A DNA stretch of 64,000 bases, taken from assembly GCF_964019385.1 (NCBI RefSeq), contig NC_088646.1, positions 42,219,908-42,283,907 on the forward strand, given 5' to 3'. This DNA is from Sycon ciliatum. Lineage: Eukaryota > Porifera > Calcarea > Leucosolenida > Sycettidae. The stretch's first letter is position 1, and each line of letters begins with the position of its first letter. A program made the translations under genes and the position numbers. The notes beneath the pieces were generated by a model that saw nothing but the letters and a program-made list of their open reading frames with translations, was not told the origin of the DNA and did no database searches. This document shows, piece by piece, positions 34,741-45,327 of this stretch.

Positions 34741-35186
34741 CTAAAAAGCGACATCGGTTCGGTTTTTCGCAAATATTGGCATTTTGAAAAATCGCCAGGA
34801 CCCGGTTCTTGCTGCCGATGCCTCATATATTCTAGAGCATTCGTCGTTTGAGCAGGTTAGCGAAATTAACGTTGCTAAGCCAGAGCGAGCAGTCTCGTTG
34901 ACGACCAGACTTCCAATTCCACACAACTTGCACAAACACGCGTCAGTGACTATTGCTTGAAGACATTCCAAATCGAGGAAACGATATCCTTTATTAGCTC
35001 CACTGTCGTCGCTGCTCTCGCTCTCATTGTCACTTGCGGAGGGGTTATTGTCTGCGCTGTCACTATCAGCAGCGGGGTCTGGGTTCGAGGATGAAGATTT
35101 GGCGCTGTCAGAAGAGGAAGAGGAACCGCCGGCCATCCACGCAGGAGCCCCTAAACTCAACTTGCGCTTCAAAGCGGACATAGGCG
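34741..35186 (-). pseudogene. Mutator-like transposase, N-terminal fragment
   Basis: The minus-strand frame 34741-35181 reads MSALKRKLSLGAPAWMAGGS, an acidic Ser/Asp stretch, then FLDLECLQAIVTDACLCKLC and LATLISLTCSNDEC. This parallels the zinc-ribbon-like part of the MULE protein at 9552-11401 (DLSSLQELL, CRKC, LTLECNAC). The catalytic domain is missing. The LTR retrotransposon inserted at GGCG (35183-35186) separates it from a second piece at 40964-41083. Confidence 0.65.
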
Positions 35187-35483
35187 TGTGGGAGAATTAG
35201 ACTATTATTATTACATACCGAAGGTTTATACAATGAATAAGAACAAATGCAAAGGAGCCATCAAAACTACGCTCCTTTCCGCACAAAACAGCAAGAAAGA
35301 ACTAAGGAACAAAAGAGATCGCGTGCCTTGCGCACGCAGGCACGACAGGCTAAACCAGGTACAGCAGAAGAGAATACGTCATGATGTACAAGAATGCATA
35401 AGTACTGATGCAAGTCAGTACGACGTAAGAAGAGCAGCATGAAGTAGTACACTGTACACATCAAGGGGGGTCATTCTACTTCA
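35187..35483 (-). repeat. 3' LTR of Ty3/gypsy element (297 bp)
   Basis: In element orientation (minus) it starts TGAAGTAG and ends CTCCCACA, the usual TG...CA. It is identical to 40663-40959 except at one base (A at 35364 region versus T). The target duplication GGCG is at 35183-35186 and 40960-40963. Confidence 0.95.
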
Positions 35484-35494
35484 CCCCTCCCCCT
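35484..35494 (-). other. Polypurine tract
   Basis: On the minus strand AGGGGGAGGGG lies directly upstream of the 3' LTR, where plus-strand DNA synthesis starts in LTR elements. Confidence 0.8.
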
Positions 35495-35586
35495 GGTGGC
35501 CACAAAAAAGGACACCAACACAATAAAGAAAAAGAATGAGAAAATAAAACTGCAAAACAGCCCAAGAAACTGAGCAAAGGCAAATA

Positions 35587-36738
35587 TCACCGAAAACGCA
35601 CGGGTTGCTGCAAATCGGCTCGGTTGCGCAAAACAGGGCCAGGCTGCACAACAGCAGGCTCATGCAAAGGCAGCAGCACAACACAATCATCCAAATCATT
35701 ATCTGCAGGCACACTAGCACAGCTGTCATCAGCGCACACATCTGCAGCAGGATCATACTTCAATAAATCAATATTGATAACCTTTTCGCCAGAACCATCT
35801 GTACGAATAATGACAACAGTAGATGGCGAAATGACAGATTTAATAAGCCAACCACCTTCGTACGGCGAAAGACACTTCTGATGACGTGTTGGGCGACGGA
35901 GCATAACTGGTGTGTCGATACTGTATGGACATTCGAAGGCATCGCTCGGTACAGGATCTTCCTTCGACAATTCCAACTCGATGTGGTCACGGATCTGCGC
36001 GCTGCGTTGTTGCAAATGGTCTACCCACGCACTGGATGACATGCTCGGCTGCTCAGACTCCACAATCACATTGGTCGGCTGCCAACCACACATGGCTTTC
36101 ATTGGCGAAATGCCAGTTACTGAATGCGGCCGTACTCGGTAATGGTGTAGCAGCAGATCGAGATCAGAACGCCAATCTCTTGACTCTCGCAGTACTTTCC
36201 GAATCAAGGTAAGTAGCGTGCGGTTGAACCGCTCGGCTGCTCCCTGCGATTGAGGGTGCCTAACAGCTCCATGACATACGGTAACACCAAACTTGGTGAA
36301 TAGGGCTTCCACGATGACGTTAACGAACTCTGTTCCATTATCGCATCGAATTACACGGGGCGGTCCCCAGCGACAGCACACAGACACAACAGCTTGCGCC
36401 ACACTAGCACCATCATGGTGACGTAACGGGATGACTTCGGCATATTTGGTGAACATATCCACACACACTAGAACGCAGTGAAATCGATCATCTCCACCTA
36501 GTTCTAAAGTGTCAATCTGCACGACTTCCCACGGATGGGACGGAATCACAGCACGCGCTGGCGGGGCACGAGGGCCACGACGAGGATTCGCTGCTTGGCA
36601 TTGACCGCACGCCTTGACGAACTGCTGACACAATGACGACATGTTCGGCATGAAACAATGCGAACGCAGAAATTGCCACATGGTTTCCCATCCAGCATGG
36701 CCAGTGACACGATGAACAGCCACTAAGGCCGCGGTCAC
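35587..36738 (-). CDS. Integrase part of the Ty3/gypsy polyprotein
   Basis: The N-terminal HHCC zinc-binding motif reads HRVTGH near residues 9-14 and CGQC near 45-48. The core carries the catalytic triad as VVQIDTLEL (D), VIRCDNGTEF (D) and QGAAERFNRT (E). A C-terminal SH3-like part follows (TPVMLRRPTRHQKC, GGWLIKSVISPSTVVI). Integrase inserts the DNA copy into the host genome. The apparent start is created by the MITE junction. In the unbroken element this frame continues directly from the 37604-40621 frame. Confidence 0.85.
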   Translation of the reverse strand: MTAALVAVHRVTGHAGWETMWQFLRSHCFMPNMSSLCQQFVKACGQCQAANPRRGPRAPPARAVIPSHPWEVVQIDTLELGGDDRFHCVLVCVDMFTKYAEVIPLRHHDGASVAQAVVSVCCRWGPPRVIRCDNGTEFVNVIVEALFTKFGVTVCHGAVRHPQSQGAAERFNRTLLTLIRKVLRESRDWRSDLDLLLHHYRVRPHSVTGISPMKAMCGWQPTNVIVESEQPSMSSSAWVDHLQQRSAQIRDHIELELSKEDPVPSDAFECPYSIDTPVMLRRPTRHQKCLSPYEGGWLIKSVISPSTVVIIRTDGSGEKVINIDLLKYDPAADVCADDSCASVPADNDLDDCVVLLPLHEPAVVQPGPVLRNRADLQQPVRFR

Positions 36739-37600
36739 ACCGAGCTCGATTCAGCCGTTCAGCCGAAACAAGCGCTTGTTTACGTCACTATTACCATGGA
36801 AATGGCTGAAAAATGTCCTACAAGCGACTTTCAGCCGTGGCTGACTCTCAGCCGTTTTTTTCCGGCTTGTTTCAGCCACAGCTTGTACAAGCGGCTGAAA
36901 GCCGAAATTCAAAAAATAATTTGAGTGCGCTTGGCCCTTCGGAGCACACCATGTAGCTAGTTGACATGATGAACTGATATTGATGTTCTTTCTTGTGTCC
37001 GTGGAACCGTGCTATCCCTGTGCCTTTGGTTTTGACCGTGAGTCTGTCTACCCCAACTACACTGTATTCGGTTGATTTGGATTTTGTCCGACGACCATGG
37101 ATTTCTGCCGCTGTGCCTCTAGACTGCTGCGTAGATTGTTGGAGCTGTGGTTTGAGGCCAAGACAAGGCACCACACTCACGACCGAATTCATGAAGAAAG
37201 CCGGGTACGAAGAAGAGAGTGGATTGCAACCGAGTTCAATAACGGCAACCGGCGGGGCAGAAAGCTCGACATCAGGAAACACCACCTGAACCATCGCGTC
37301 CATGCACACTGAACAAATAAAAAGAGCACGACTTCGCAATTCAGAATCCGGGCTTCCTTTGCTTCTTCATCAAAACTGAACACTAGAACAAGTACAGTTT
37401 TAGATCGCGAACGTTCTGCTCTCCAGTTTCTTGCAAACATTGGTGTGTTTCGAGATATTCAAAATTTGGCGGGTAAGAAAAACAAGCCATTCAAGCTTTG
37501 CACTCAAGGTCTGGTGTGACCGCGTCACAGGGATCACGCAAGCCAGCTGAGCGCCAGCGATAACAAGCCCAAAGTGGCTTGTTTTGGTGTGACCGGGGCC
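36727..37600. mobile_element. Harbinger-type MITE inside the LTR element
   Basis: Ends GGCCGCGGTCACACC and GGTGTGACCGGGGCC are inverted, with TAA at 36724-36726 and 37601-37603, the TWA duplication of PIF/Harbinger. The sub-terminal zone repeats AGCCGTTCAGCCG/GGCTGAAA in inverted form. A + strand frame at 37097-37312 (MDFCRCASRLLRRLLELWFE) is of unknown meaning. The insertion interrupts gag-pol without loss of host bases. Confidence 0.85.
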
Positions 37601-37603
37601 TAA

Positions 37604-40600
37604 TACGCGCTCATGTAAAGAAGACGGAATAACAGGCACAGACACTTCTTCATTCACAGGAAGCTTGACCGTACGGATCAATACGCCATCAACTACGGAC
37701 AGTTGAGACTTGACCTTGCAGTACGCATCAACAGAGACATCTTCACCAGCAGTCAACTGCGCAACGACACGCGCAATAACTGGATCGTTCTTCTGTGCAG
37801 CAGCTATCTCAGCTAACGGGACAGGACTGGTCGAAATCGCGGCAGCTGTAGCGACAGTGGCAACACTATCCGCCGATGCGTCGGTCTCACGCTGCTGCTG
37901 CTGCTTCCAGTACCGCATGTACCGCTCGGGCACACGGGTCAGTTGATCCGCCAGGTTCTGCTTCGACGGAACCCACACTACTTTGACAATCATGTCCGAT
38001 GTAGCGACCAGGTCTTCAATGATCTGCAAACGACGTTCAACAAGAACTTGCTGCAATCCGCTGACTTTCACACGCTTCAAATTATCAAGCAGTGACGTCA
38101 GCCAGCCATAGACGGTTTTCGAATCGGTGTGCAAAACGAGATTCTGCACATTCCACTTGGACGCAAGTGCAAGACCCTGGATAGCAGCATCCAGCTCTGC
38201 AATATTGATGTGACGACGGTCGTTCGGCTTCCGTAACCACGCTTGGTCTTCCACGATCTGGTCACCAACACCAATAGCGACACCGGTTGCAATATCCGAA
38301 GCGTCACACCACACGCTCCAGGTGGCAGCAGTTGGGATGTTCCAAACACCTCGCACTGGGTCCTCCGCCAGCACGCGCACCATAGCTTCTTGGCACAGCC
38401 GAGTCAGCTCCTCTGGCAGCGGTTCATCCCAGCCACGAACCAACGATGCGAGCCGCTTCAACCATGAACACAGCGGTCTCAGCCATGAGCAGACGGGGTA
38501 GTGGCTGGTCAGCTTCCCACACCACTGAAATACATTCCGCTTGGTTGCCAACTGTGGTGCTTCGATGTCTGTGATGTCGCGCCGTTGCCAGCGCACTCCG
38601 TCACTAGCAGATGACAGCTTCAAACCAAGGACAGTGGCTTCGTGAAGCTTCACAGCAGGCTTCATAGGCAGACCGTAGGTCTCTAAGCAAGCAGACACAG
38701 ACTCTGATTGCTCGGACGGAACAATGATGTCGTCGATAAAGTTATCAGCATCGGGAAACTCACGGATGGAGTATTTCACAATAGCATCCCTCAGCTTTGG
38801 CGCCACACTAAGACCAAAGGCCATCCGCTCCATGCAGTAAGTCTTTCCCTGCCACACGATGGTCTGATACGGGAACAGACTAGGATGCAGTCGGACGTTC
38901 AAGTACGCTTTCCGGATATCCACTACTGACAGCTCCGTACTCTTGGAACGCCAATCTCTCAACTTCTCACCACAGACCGGAACGTCATTGCCAGGATGAG
39001 ACAATATGTGATTGTTGAGAAGACGGAAATCCAGACATGGTCTGACCGGTGTCGACGTCTTGTGTTCTTGGCAGGTCGCTAGCAGGGGCAACACAGCAGC
39101 TGGCTCACCATGGATAGCAGGGTCGTGAGGCACCATGAAGCCACGGTCAATCCACATGGCGACTTCGTCATGAAACTTCTGCTGTTGCGATGGCGTCAAC
39201 TTCCCACGGGAATACTCGCCAAGTCCACTGCCGATGGAAGAAGTAGGTTGCTGTCCGCCTTTCCATTTCCACTCGACTTCCCAATAGCCACGCTGCGGGT
39301 CAAAGACAGCTTCACCGTCGTCCATACTAAGACGCACAACGTTCTCGTCTTGCGTGACACCGACATGACGGGACAGCTTGTTGGCAGCAGCTACTGGAGC
39401 AGTCGACAGTGTCGGTAGATCAGATTGCTGCGGACCAAAGCGCACACCACACAGCACATTGTCCACGTCGCTGTACTCCAAGTGTACACCTTGGTGAACC
39501 GAAATGATATTCAAGCCGATTATCATGTCTGCCATGACTGATGACAGGTGCTCGACTACAAGAAAGTCGGCCTTCGTCAGCGGCAGCTCAACAGCTTCAT
39601 CGCTACGCTCGACTTCAACACAAACACGTCCCAGTATCTGCACTGCCTTACCACTAACATCCACAATTTGAGTGGCATCAGACATGATGTGCAGGTCCAT
39701 GGCCGACGCTGCTGACGCTGCAATCAGAGAGTTGCTGGAGCAGGAGTCTACAGCTGCTGACAACCGATGCACATCATCAGCCTCACTCTGCCGTGCGTCC
39801 ACATAAATGCGTGGCAAGCTACATGGGGACGATGTGGCAGTCACGGCTAAACAAACACCAGTGTCAGCTCCTGACTTGGCCGCGCTGGTCAAGTGCTTGC
39901 TACGCTTGGGGCAGTTCGCCAGCATGTGTCCCTTCTCTTTACAGTGAAAGCACTTGCCCTTCAATTGGGGACATAAACTACGTTTGTGCCCAGACTGCTT
40001 GCAGTGAAAACACAATACACTGGATGGAACAGCAGTAGACGAGGATCCCTTGTTACTACTGCTGGCAGCTGCTGATACAGAACTTGGAAACTGGCGCATC
40101 ACTCGTTGCGCAGACCGTAATGCCTTCACCTGATCCGCACACTGGCGAATCTTCAATGAGCTCGCCGCGTTCTGCAAACGAATCTGTCCGGCAAACTCCA
40201 CAGGTAATCCGGACAGGAACTGCTGTTTTAGCACAGGGTCCTCACTGACCTCTGTATGGCCACTGCACCGCAACAGTCGTCGCAGATCCGCCATATAAAC
40301 ATCGACAGTCTCATCAGTTCTAAGCTGACGACGCACAAATTTGACATATGCTTCCTCCTTCGTGCTGCCAAATGCAGAACGCAACTGCTCATAAATCAAT
40401 GTATCGTCCTTCCGCGACGAATCATCTAACTGAGACCATACTGTAAAAGCATCCTTGTCCAAGAATAGTGGTAAGTATTCAGCTCGCTTCTCCTTCGTCT
40501 GCCATCCTTGTATTTCGGCAACAACTTTAAATTTTGCCAGAAAAGTTTCAAGGTCCTCGCTCCGGCCACCGCCAAAAGCTTTCAACAACGACAGACCGAC

Positions 40601-40621
40601 AGAAGACGACATTCTCAGCAA
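37604..40621 (-). CDS. Gag-protease-RT-RNase H of the Ty3/gypsy element
   Basis: The start at 40621 lies 40 bp inside the 5' LTR. The capsid-like part (WQTKEKRAEYLPLFLDKDAF, FVRRQLRTDETVDVYMADLR) covers about residues 1-190. Two CCHC knuckles follow (CFHCKQSGHKRSLC and CFHCKEKGHMLANC). A retropepsin-like site has DSCSSNSL in place of the usual DTG/DSG. RT shows LDFRLLNNHILSHPG, VVDIRKAYLNVRL, MAFGLSVAP and FIDDII (active-site DD). RNase H shows SVWCDASD, NIAELDAAIQ and VLHTDSKTVYGW. The frame is open for over 1000 codons and then runs into the MITE. The odd protease motif deserves checking. Confidence 0.88.
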
Positions 40622-40642
40622 GCGACACTAACACTAATCTAA

Positions 40643-40659
40643 GCCGGGTTTCGGTACCA
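40643..40659 (-). other. Primer-binding site
   Basis: Three bases inside the 5' LTR the minus strand reads TGGTACCGAAACCCGG. It begins with the TGG complementary to the CCA tail of a tRNA. The tRNA species was not determined. Confidence 0.7.
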
Positions 40660-40662
40660 CTT

Positions 40663-40959
40663 TGTGGGAGAATTAGACTATTATTATTACATACCGAAGG
40701 TTTATACAATGAATAAGAACAAATGCAAAGGAGCCATCAAAACTACGCTCCTTTCCGCACAAAACAGCAAGAAAGAACTAAGGAACAAAAGAGATCGCGT
40801 GCCTTGCGCACGCAGGCACGACAGGCTAAACCAGGTTCAGCAGAAGAGAATACGTCATGATGTACAAGAATGCATAAGTACTGATGCAAGTCAGTACGAC
40901 GTAAGAAGAGCAGCATGAAGTAGTACACTGTACACATCAAGGGGGGTCATTCTACTTCA
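40663..40959 (-). repeat. 5' LTR of Ty3/gypsy element (297 bp)
   Basis: Mate of 35187-35483. As the upstream LTR of a minus-strand element it should hold the promoter. I see no clear TATA box in its TG-proximal part. Confidence 0.95.
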
Positions 40960-40963
40960 GGCG

Positions 40964-41083
40964 CTTAATCCTCAGCCGACTCCGACTCTGAAGAATCACT
41001 AGGGAGCGCAGCAGCAGCAACAGACTGCCCCATAAATGATCTAGATCGCTTTTTAGGGCGATACGAAATCTTCTTCTTCCCCA
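40964..41083 (-). pseudogene. Mutator-like transposase, extreme N-terminal fragment
   Basis: The minus strand reads MGKKKISYRPKKRSRSFMGQ and then SDSSESESAED before a TAA, followed at once by the LTR element. Basic start plus acidic Ser tract resembles the N-terminus of the MULE protein at 11401. With the LTR element removed, the fragment at 34741-35181 follows in the same frame after the TAA, so either the stop is a lesion or the true start is the later Met. Confidence 0.55.
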
Positions 41084-41629
41084 TGATTGCTCCTTGTTAC
41101 GAAGCAGTAAAATTTCTTTCTGCCGACTGAACAGCTCAACGCCATATTTATTTGGTATCCCAGCGCAACAAATCTCGCTAAAATCGCTTTGAAGTAAAGC
41201 CTGATACACCTACTTTGCTGAGTTTGATGGAAATGTCACAAATTTCTTTCTATTCCAAATTTTCATGTATGTAGTGACTACACACGCATTACAAATGCGT
41301 TTATCTCTAGGGTGCGTGCCGCGATTTGCCTCAAATTTGTTTCAGTAGCGCCTTGGCATCTGGGCTATCGTTTGAGCCCATGATCAGCCAAATCCACGGA
41401 CTTTCGATTTTGACCTTGCCACGGTATACTCCCACCTGGGCAGGCTACTGCGACCGTGGCTGTTATGTGGTTGTACGGCTATGATGATTTCAAGTCAAGT
41501 GATGTGCCATGTATGGTTGAGACGGTCATTCAAACTAATCAGACCGTTAAGCCAATCCCAAATCCCAAGCGTGGGTTGCATTTCCAAGCTGCCACTGTAT
41601 GTTCTTTGGGATTTTTTAGATTTGTACGT

Positions 41630-41870
41630 CTGTGCATGCACGTGTGTCGTCTGTTTTGTGTGTCTGTGCATGCATATGTGTATGTTTGTACGCCTATGCA
41701 TGCATATGTGTCTTTTGTGCATCTGTGCATGCATGTGTGTTGTGTATCTGTGCGTACATGTTTGTATGCTTGTGTATATGTGCATGCATGTGTGTATGTG
41801 TGTCTGTGTATGTATGTGTGTATGTTTGTGCACCTGTGCATGCATATGTGTATGTTCGTGTGTATGTTTA
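41630..41870. repeat. GT-rich imperfect tandem repeat
   Basis: Irregular TGTGCATGCATGTGTGTATG-type units. They give Cys/Tyr-rich or His/Thr-rich frames on either strand with no coding meaning. The tract runs up to the acceptor of the next exon. Confidence 0.85.
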
Positions 41871-41887
41871 TGGATTGCTTCTACCAG

Positions 41888-41998
41888 GGATCTTCTTGAG
41901 ACGAACAAGCCGTACTTTGTGAATAACATCCAGGTTCCTGCTCTTCAGACACTTTTACTGTTTTCACATCTCTTGGATACAAACCAGGACTGCAGCAG
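41888..41998 (+). CDS. DHX34: DHX34 coding exon (111 bp)
   Basis: Acceptor TTCTACCAG ends at 41887 and the donor GT is at 41999. It completes Val and encodes [20 protein letters not shown] and [16 protein letters not shown]. This is the most diagnostic DHX34 segment (LLETNKPY, (I/V)PALQ-LLLFS, LDTN-DCSR), part of the conserved C-terminal region. The final codon is split AG/G with the next exon. Confidence 0.92.
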
Positions 41999-42014
41999 GT
42001 AGTTACTATGGTTA

Positions 42015-42178
42015 CTGGGGCTCTGTACTCTATCTTATGGGGCTCTGTACTCTACCTTATGGGGCTCTGTACTGTGCCTTATGGGGCTCTGTACTCTATC
42101 TTATGGGGCTCTGTACTCTACCTTATGGGGCTCTGTACTGTGCCTTATGGGCTCTGTACTCTACCTTATGGGGCTCCT
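42015..42178. repeat. 22-bp tandem repeat
   Basis: About seven units of GGGGCTCTGTACTCTACCTT+AT. Confidence 0.92.
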
Positions 42179-42825
42179 GTTGATAGCAGACACAGCGGAG
42201 GACGTTCAGGTTGGTTGTAACTCTGAGTTTCATGCCGCTAGGCAATCATCAGACAACTGGATCCTAAGCTCTGTCTTTGACATTGAGCGCTCTCTGCAGC
42301 TCGGGGATCAACGGATTTGTGCTGCTATTGATGTAGACAGTCTTAGCAATGCAGTTGGAGACATCCTTCTGGGGACAAACAATCACAGTGTCCTCTTTTC
42401 TTTTTCTTTTTTTTTTTTACTGTAGGACCAAGCCAGCTTTGTGTGCGTTTTGTGTGGGTTTTATGTGGGCAAAGGACAGCCGGGACATATTTTAGACTTT
42501 CTTGCCGCCATTGTCTGCTCTGTACATTGCAAGGGCTTGTAATATTTTTGGACAACCAGACATTGGTATTGGTCTGTCTGACCAGAGTGATAATAAAAAG
42601 TGAAAAAGAACAACATTTTACCATACTTTGTAACTTGGAAATTGTGGGCACAAGTTTCCATGTTACAATTTTTTTCCTTGGCTCACCATCTGAGTTCTTT
42701 TACCATACTCCTGGAAATATTATTTTCGCATTTTGGATAAGAATGCCGAAGCTGCAGTAACTCGTGAAGCAGAAATAGATATCAGAAAATAGCACACCGT
42801 TAGAATGGTTTCTAAGCTGGCAGTT

Positions 42826-42956
42826 ACTGGTCCCTTTGTCAAGAGCTGTGCTGTCACACTGAACAGCAGTACTGGTCCCTTTGTCAAGAGCTGTGCTGTC
42901 ACACTGAACAGCAGTACTGGTCCCTTTGTCAAGAGCTGTGATGTCACACTGAACAG
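42826..42956. repeat. 45-bp tandem repeat, 3 copies
   Basis: Units begin ACTGGTCCCTTTGTCAAGAG. Just downstream (42970-43115) is a further roughly 32-bp repeat, CTAGTCTGTACTCTACGTTC. Confidence 0.9.
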
Positions 42957-43624
42957 CCTCATTACTGCTGCAACTAGTCTATACTCTATGTTCTGATTGC
43001 ACCAGTCTGTACTCTACGTTCTGACTGATTGCACTAGTCTCTACTCTATGTTCTGATTGCAACTAGTCTGTACTCTACGTTCTGACTGATTGCACTAGTC
43101 TGTACTCTACGTTCTGTACTAGAAAGCAGAACCCTATCTTGATTTTCAGCCAGCGAGGCAAAGGAAAGTTTCGGGGCCGAATCTGATTCTCCTCCTCAGT
43201 ACCATGGTACTAGGTCTGGTCACATGTACCGTAATATCGCGTATTAAAACCGAGCTTGTTCTCGTACAGCCGATGTCATGGCTAGGCTTCTATTCAAACC
43301 AGGCTTCTATCCAAACCAGGTATTTCTATGTATGTCAGTACTAAAACCTGGCTTATATGCCGTCAGTGCGTCTTGAAACTCAGGCTTGTATTGAAAACAG
43401 GCTTTTATACGAGACAGGCTTTAATTCAAGACACTGCGTTATGTGCTCACACTAGATGCTTTGCTTGACACTGCTGGTGTTAGTAGAGAAGAGATTGGTA
43501 GTGTACACTTGTGAGTGCACTTGTGGTTGTGGTCATAATAATGATAAGCACCGTGAACTTGTTCATCAGTGATGTGTGCACATGTTTTGCTTTGCATGCA
43601 TGCCTCTGTCATTGTCCTCTTCAG

Positions 43625-43746
43625 GATAGTTGCTGATGAATGGCTGGAGATATGTATTCCTGATGCCGGTGGCGCAGAGCAGCTTGTTTCTGCTGCTCAG
43701 CAACTCCGGAGTTCTTGGTCAAACCTTCTATCACGACAACTGCAAG
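43625..43746 (+). CDS. DHX34: DHX34 coding exon (122 bp)
   Basis: Acceptor CTCTTCAG ends at 43624 and donor GTAAGA starts at 43747. After completing Arg it encodes IVADEWLEICIPDAGGAEQL and then AAQQLRSSWSNLLSRQLQ. VAD-WLEL followed by a helix with L-x-RW-x-x-LL is the DHX34 continuation of the previous exon. It ends one base into a codon. Confidence 0.9.
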
Positions 43747-43970
43747 GTAAGATTCACGTATACATTGTTGACGAGGAGACGAGGAGCGTAGTACCCAATG
43801 CTGTAGACAGCATATATATTAGTGTTTAGTCGACAAGAAGAAGACTTTGAGAGCTTGCACATCATTGTGAACCTGATGAAAGCAATTTGCCGAAACGTTG
43901 TAATATTATGAAATGAGTTGAAGTATTGCAGTGTTAATGGAAGAGAGCGTGTGCTCTTCTCTTAACTGTA

Positions 43971-44185
43971 CTGTAAAAGCCATTATTCTAACGAGGCGCA
44001 TATATAACGATTTCCCAAAATTGACTAGTTTACGTGTACCAAAGGTAACGATTTTCACTCATTCTCAACGCTCAATAGGACAGTATATGTATCGATTTTC
44101 TGTATAACGATTTCTGTTTTAACGACAGATTTCTCCTCGTTAACTCGTTAGAGTTAGCACTTCGTTATATATATGGCGTTTACAG
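43971..44185. mobile_element. 215-bp MITE with CTGTAAA ends, TA target
   Basis: CTGTAAAAGCCAT at the left and ATGGCGTTTACAG at the right, each flanked by TA. The interior repeats ATATAACGA and TTAACGA in inverted form. Confidence 0.8.
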
Positions 44186-44222
44186 TATATGAAACTGCAG
44201 GAAGCCTCCCCACTTTACTTAA

Positions 44223-44949
44223 CCCTTTCCGGGTTTATGACGAGTATACTCGTCATGCAGACCCCATCGCGTCTGGGCAATGACGAGTATACTCGCGCTG
44301 TACTTTTTGTACAGTCCACGCACCGTACGCACTGTTAGATCACTGTACAAACAGCCATAACTCTGGAACGGATTATCGCATCGCCATGATCAATACCTCA
44401 CTGGAACGGTCTTGGAAACGGCTTTCCAGAGGTATTTTCGGTGTGGCGATAGGTCAACAAATGATCGAGCGGCGATAAATTGAACGCGCGATTTCGATCT
44501 GAACATTTTTCTTACTTTCTGTCTGGCGATTTTTTGCGACTTTCAAGTCGTTCAAGGAGATTTCCCAATGAGGTGAAAAGGCAACATGACGTGTGAGTAC
44601 ATCGTTTGAATCGCTTGGATCTCACGAGTTCGATGCAGTTTGAATCGTAGTTCTACGTTGAGTATGCGCCCCAAACCGAAGGAAATAGTTGTGCGTGGTC
44701 TTGATGCCAACCTGGAGCACGGTAGGGACACTGTTGGCGAGGCTAGGGGAATCCTTGAGGTGCTGTATGCTCTGAAAGTATGTGGAAGATGACGAGCAGG
44801 AAAGGAGATTTCCAGTAAGCCCTAAATTGTGAAAATCCGTTGAGAAACACTAAGGTTGTGACAATTTGTTTGTTGCTATCTCCACAATTTTACCGATTCA
44901 CTGAATCTCAGTGCCCAGACGTAGTAAATGAACTGTGACCCTGAAAGGG
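44223..44949. mobile_element. piggyBac-like MITE, TTAA target duplication (family 2)
   Basis: Flanked by TTAA at 44219-44222 and 44950-44953. Ends CCCTTTCCGGGT and ACCCTGAAAGGG. A perfect 20-bp palindrome, ATGACGAGTATACTCGTCAT, lies 14 bp from the left end (44237-44256) and its half (GACGAGTATACTCG) is repeated at 44282. No transposase. Confidence 0.85.
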
Positions 44950-45059
44950 TTAAGAAGAAGACCTACATTATTGTTTATTCGACAAGAAGAATACTTGGAA
45001 AGAAGACAAAGAAACACACGTGTCATGAAAACTCTCATCTCTCATGTTATGTTTTTTGC

Positions 45060-45061
<2 letters not shown>

Positions 45062-45121
<60 letters not shown>
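45062..45121. repeat. (CT)n microsatellite, about 30 units
   Basis: An uninterrupted TCTCTC tract ending 7 bp before the 3' splice site at 45128, so it forms the polypyrimidine tract of the next DHX34 exon. Confidence 0.95.
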
Positions 45122-45124
<3 letters not shown>

Positions 45125-45128
45125 ACAG

Positions 45129-45296
45129 AAAAAGAGAATGGGCTGAAGATGGTAGTCGGGAGAAGATATGAGGAGCAAAGAATGATGCTAGCGCAAAAAC
45201 TGGCAGAGTTTTTGGATTGCTCCGTTTGCTATTCAATGAGGAAAGTGACAAGTTCTGAGTTGAAGAGTATGTACGTGGGCCCTGAGCAGAACAAAG
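45129..45296 (+). CDS. DHX34: DHX34 coding exon (168 bp)
   Basis: Acceptor TTTCACAG ends at 45128 and donor GTAAGC starts at 45297. It encodes EKENGLKMVVGRRYEEQRMM, then LAQKLAEFLDCSVCYSMRKV and ELKSMYVGPEQNK. LL-F...YS-R-(L/V)T...E-(L/V)-MYVGPQ/E is the DHX34 pattern. Enters and leaves in phase 1. Confidence 0.88.
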
Positions 45297-45327
45297 GTAA
45301 GCGCAACACCATGTCCAAGTACATATA

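Larger units (their letters stand above)
35187..40959 (-). mobile_element. Young Ty3/gypsy LTR retrotransposon
   Basis: A complete structure: two 297-bp LTRs differing at one base, a 4-bp target duplication (GGCG), a primer-binding site, gag-pol and a polypurine tract. The only clear lesion is an 874-bp Harbinger-type MITE at 36727-37600 between RNase H and integrase. The domain order gag, protease, RT, RNase H, integrase is that of Ty3/gypsy, not copia. Confidence 0.93.

Noticed and set aside
37097-37312. Transposase gene in the Harbinger-type MITE
   Set aside because: Only about 70 codons and no DDE or Myb motif recognised.
41481-42002. Cys/His/Thr-rich ORFs upstream of a DHX34 exon
   Set aside because: Come from the GT-rich repeat; only the 41888-41998 part has family support.
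42179-42425. Exon-like open stretch (EDVQVGCNSEFHAARQSSDN)
   Set aside because: No usable acceptor and donor pair in phase, and the two neighbouring DHX34 exons already join in frame.
43229-43440. MITE with CCGTAATATCGCG start
   Set aside because: Internal CCAGGCTT repeats and a TACCGTA-like start are suggestive, but I could not find a convincing inverted partner at the other end.
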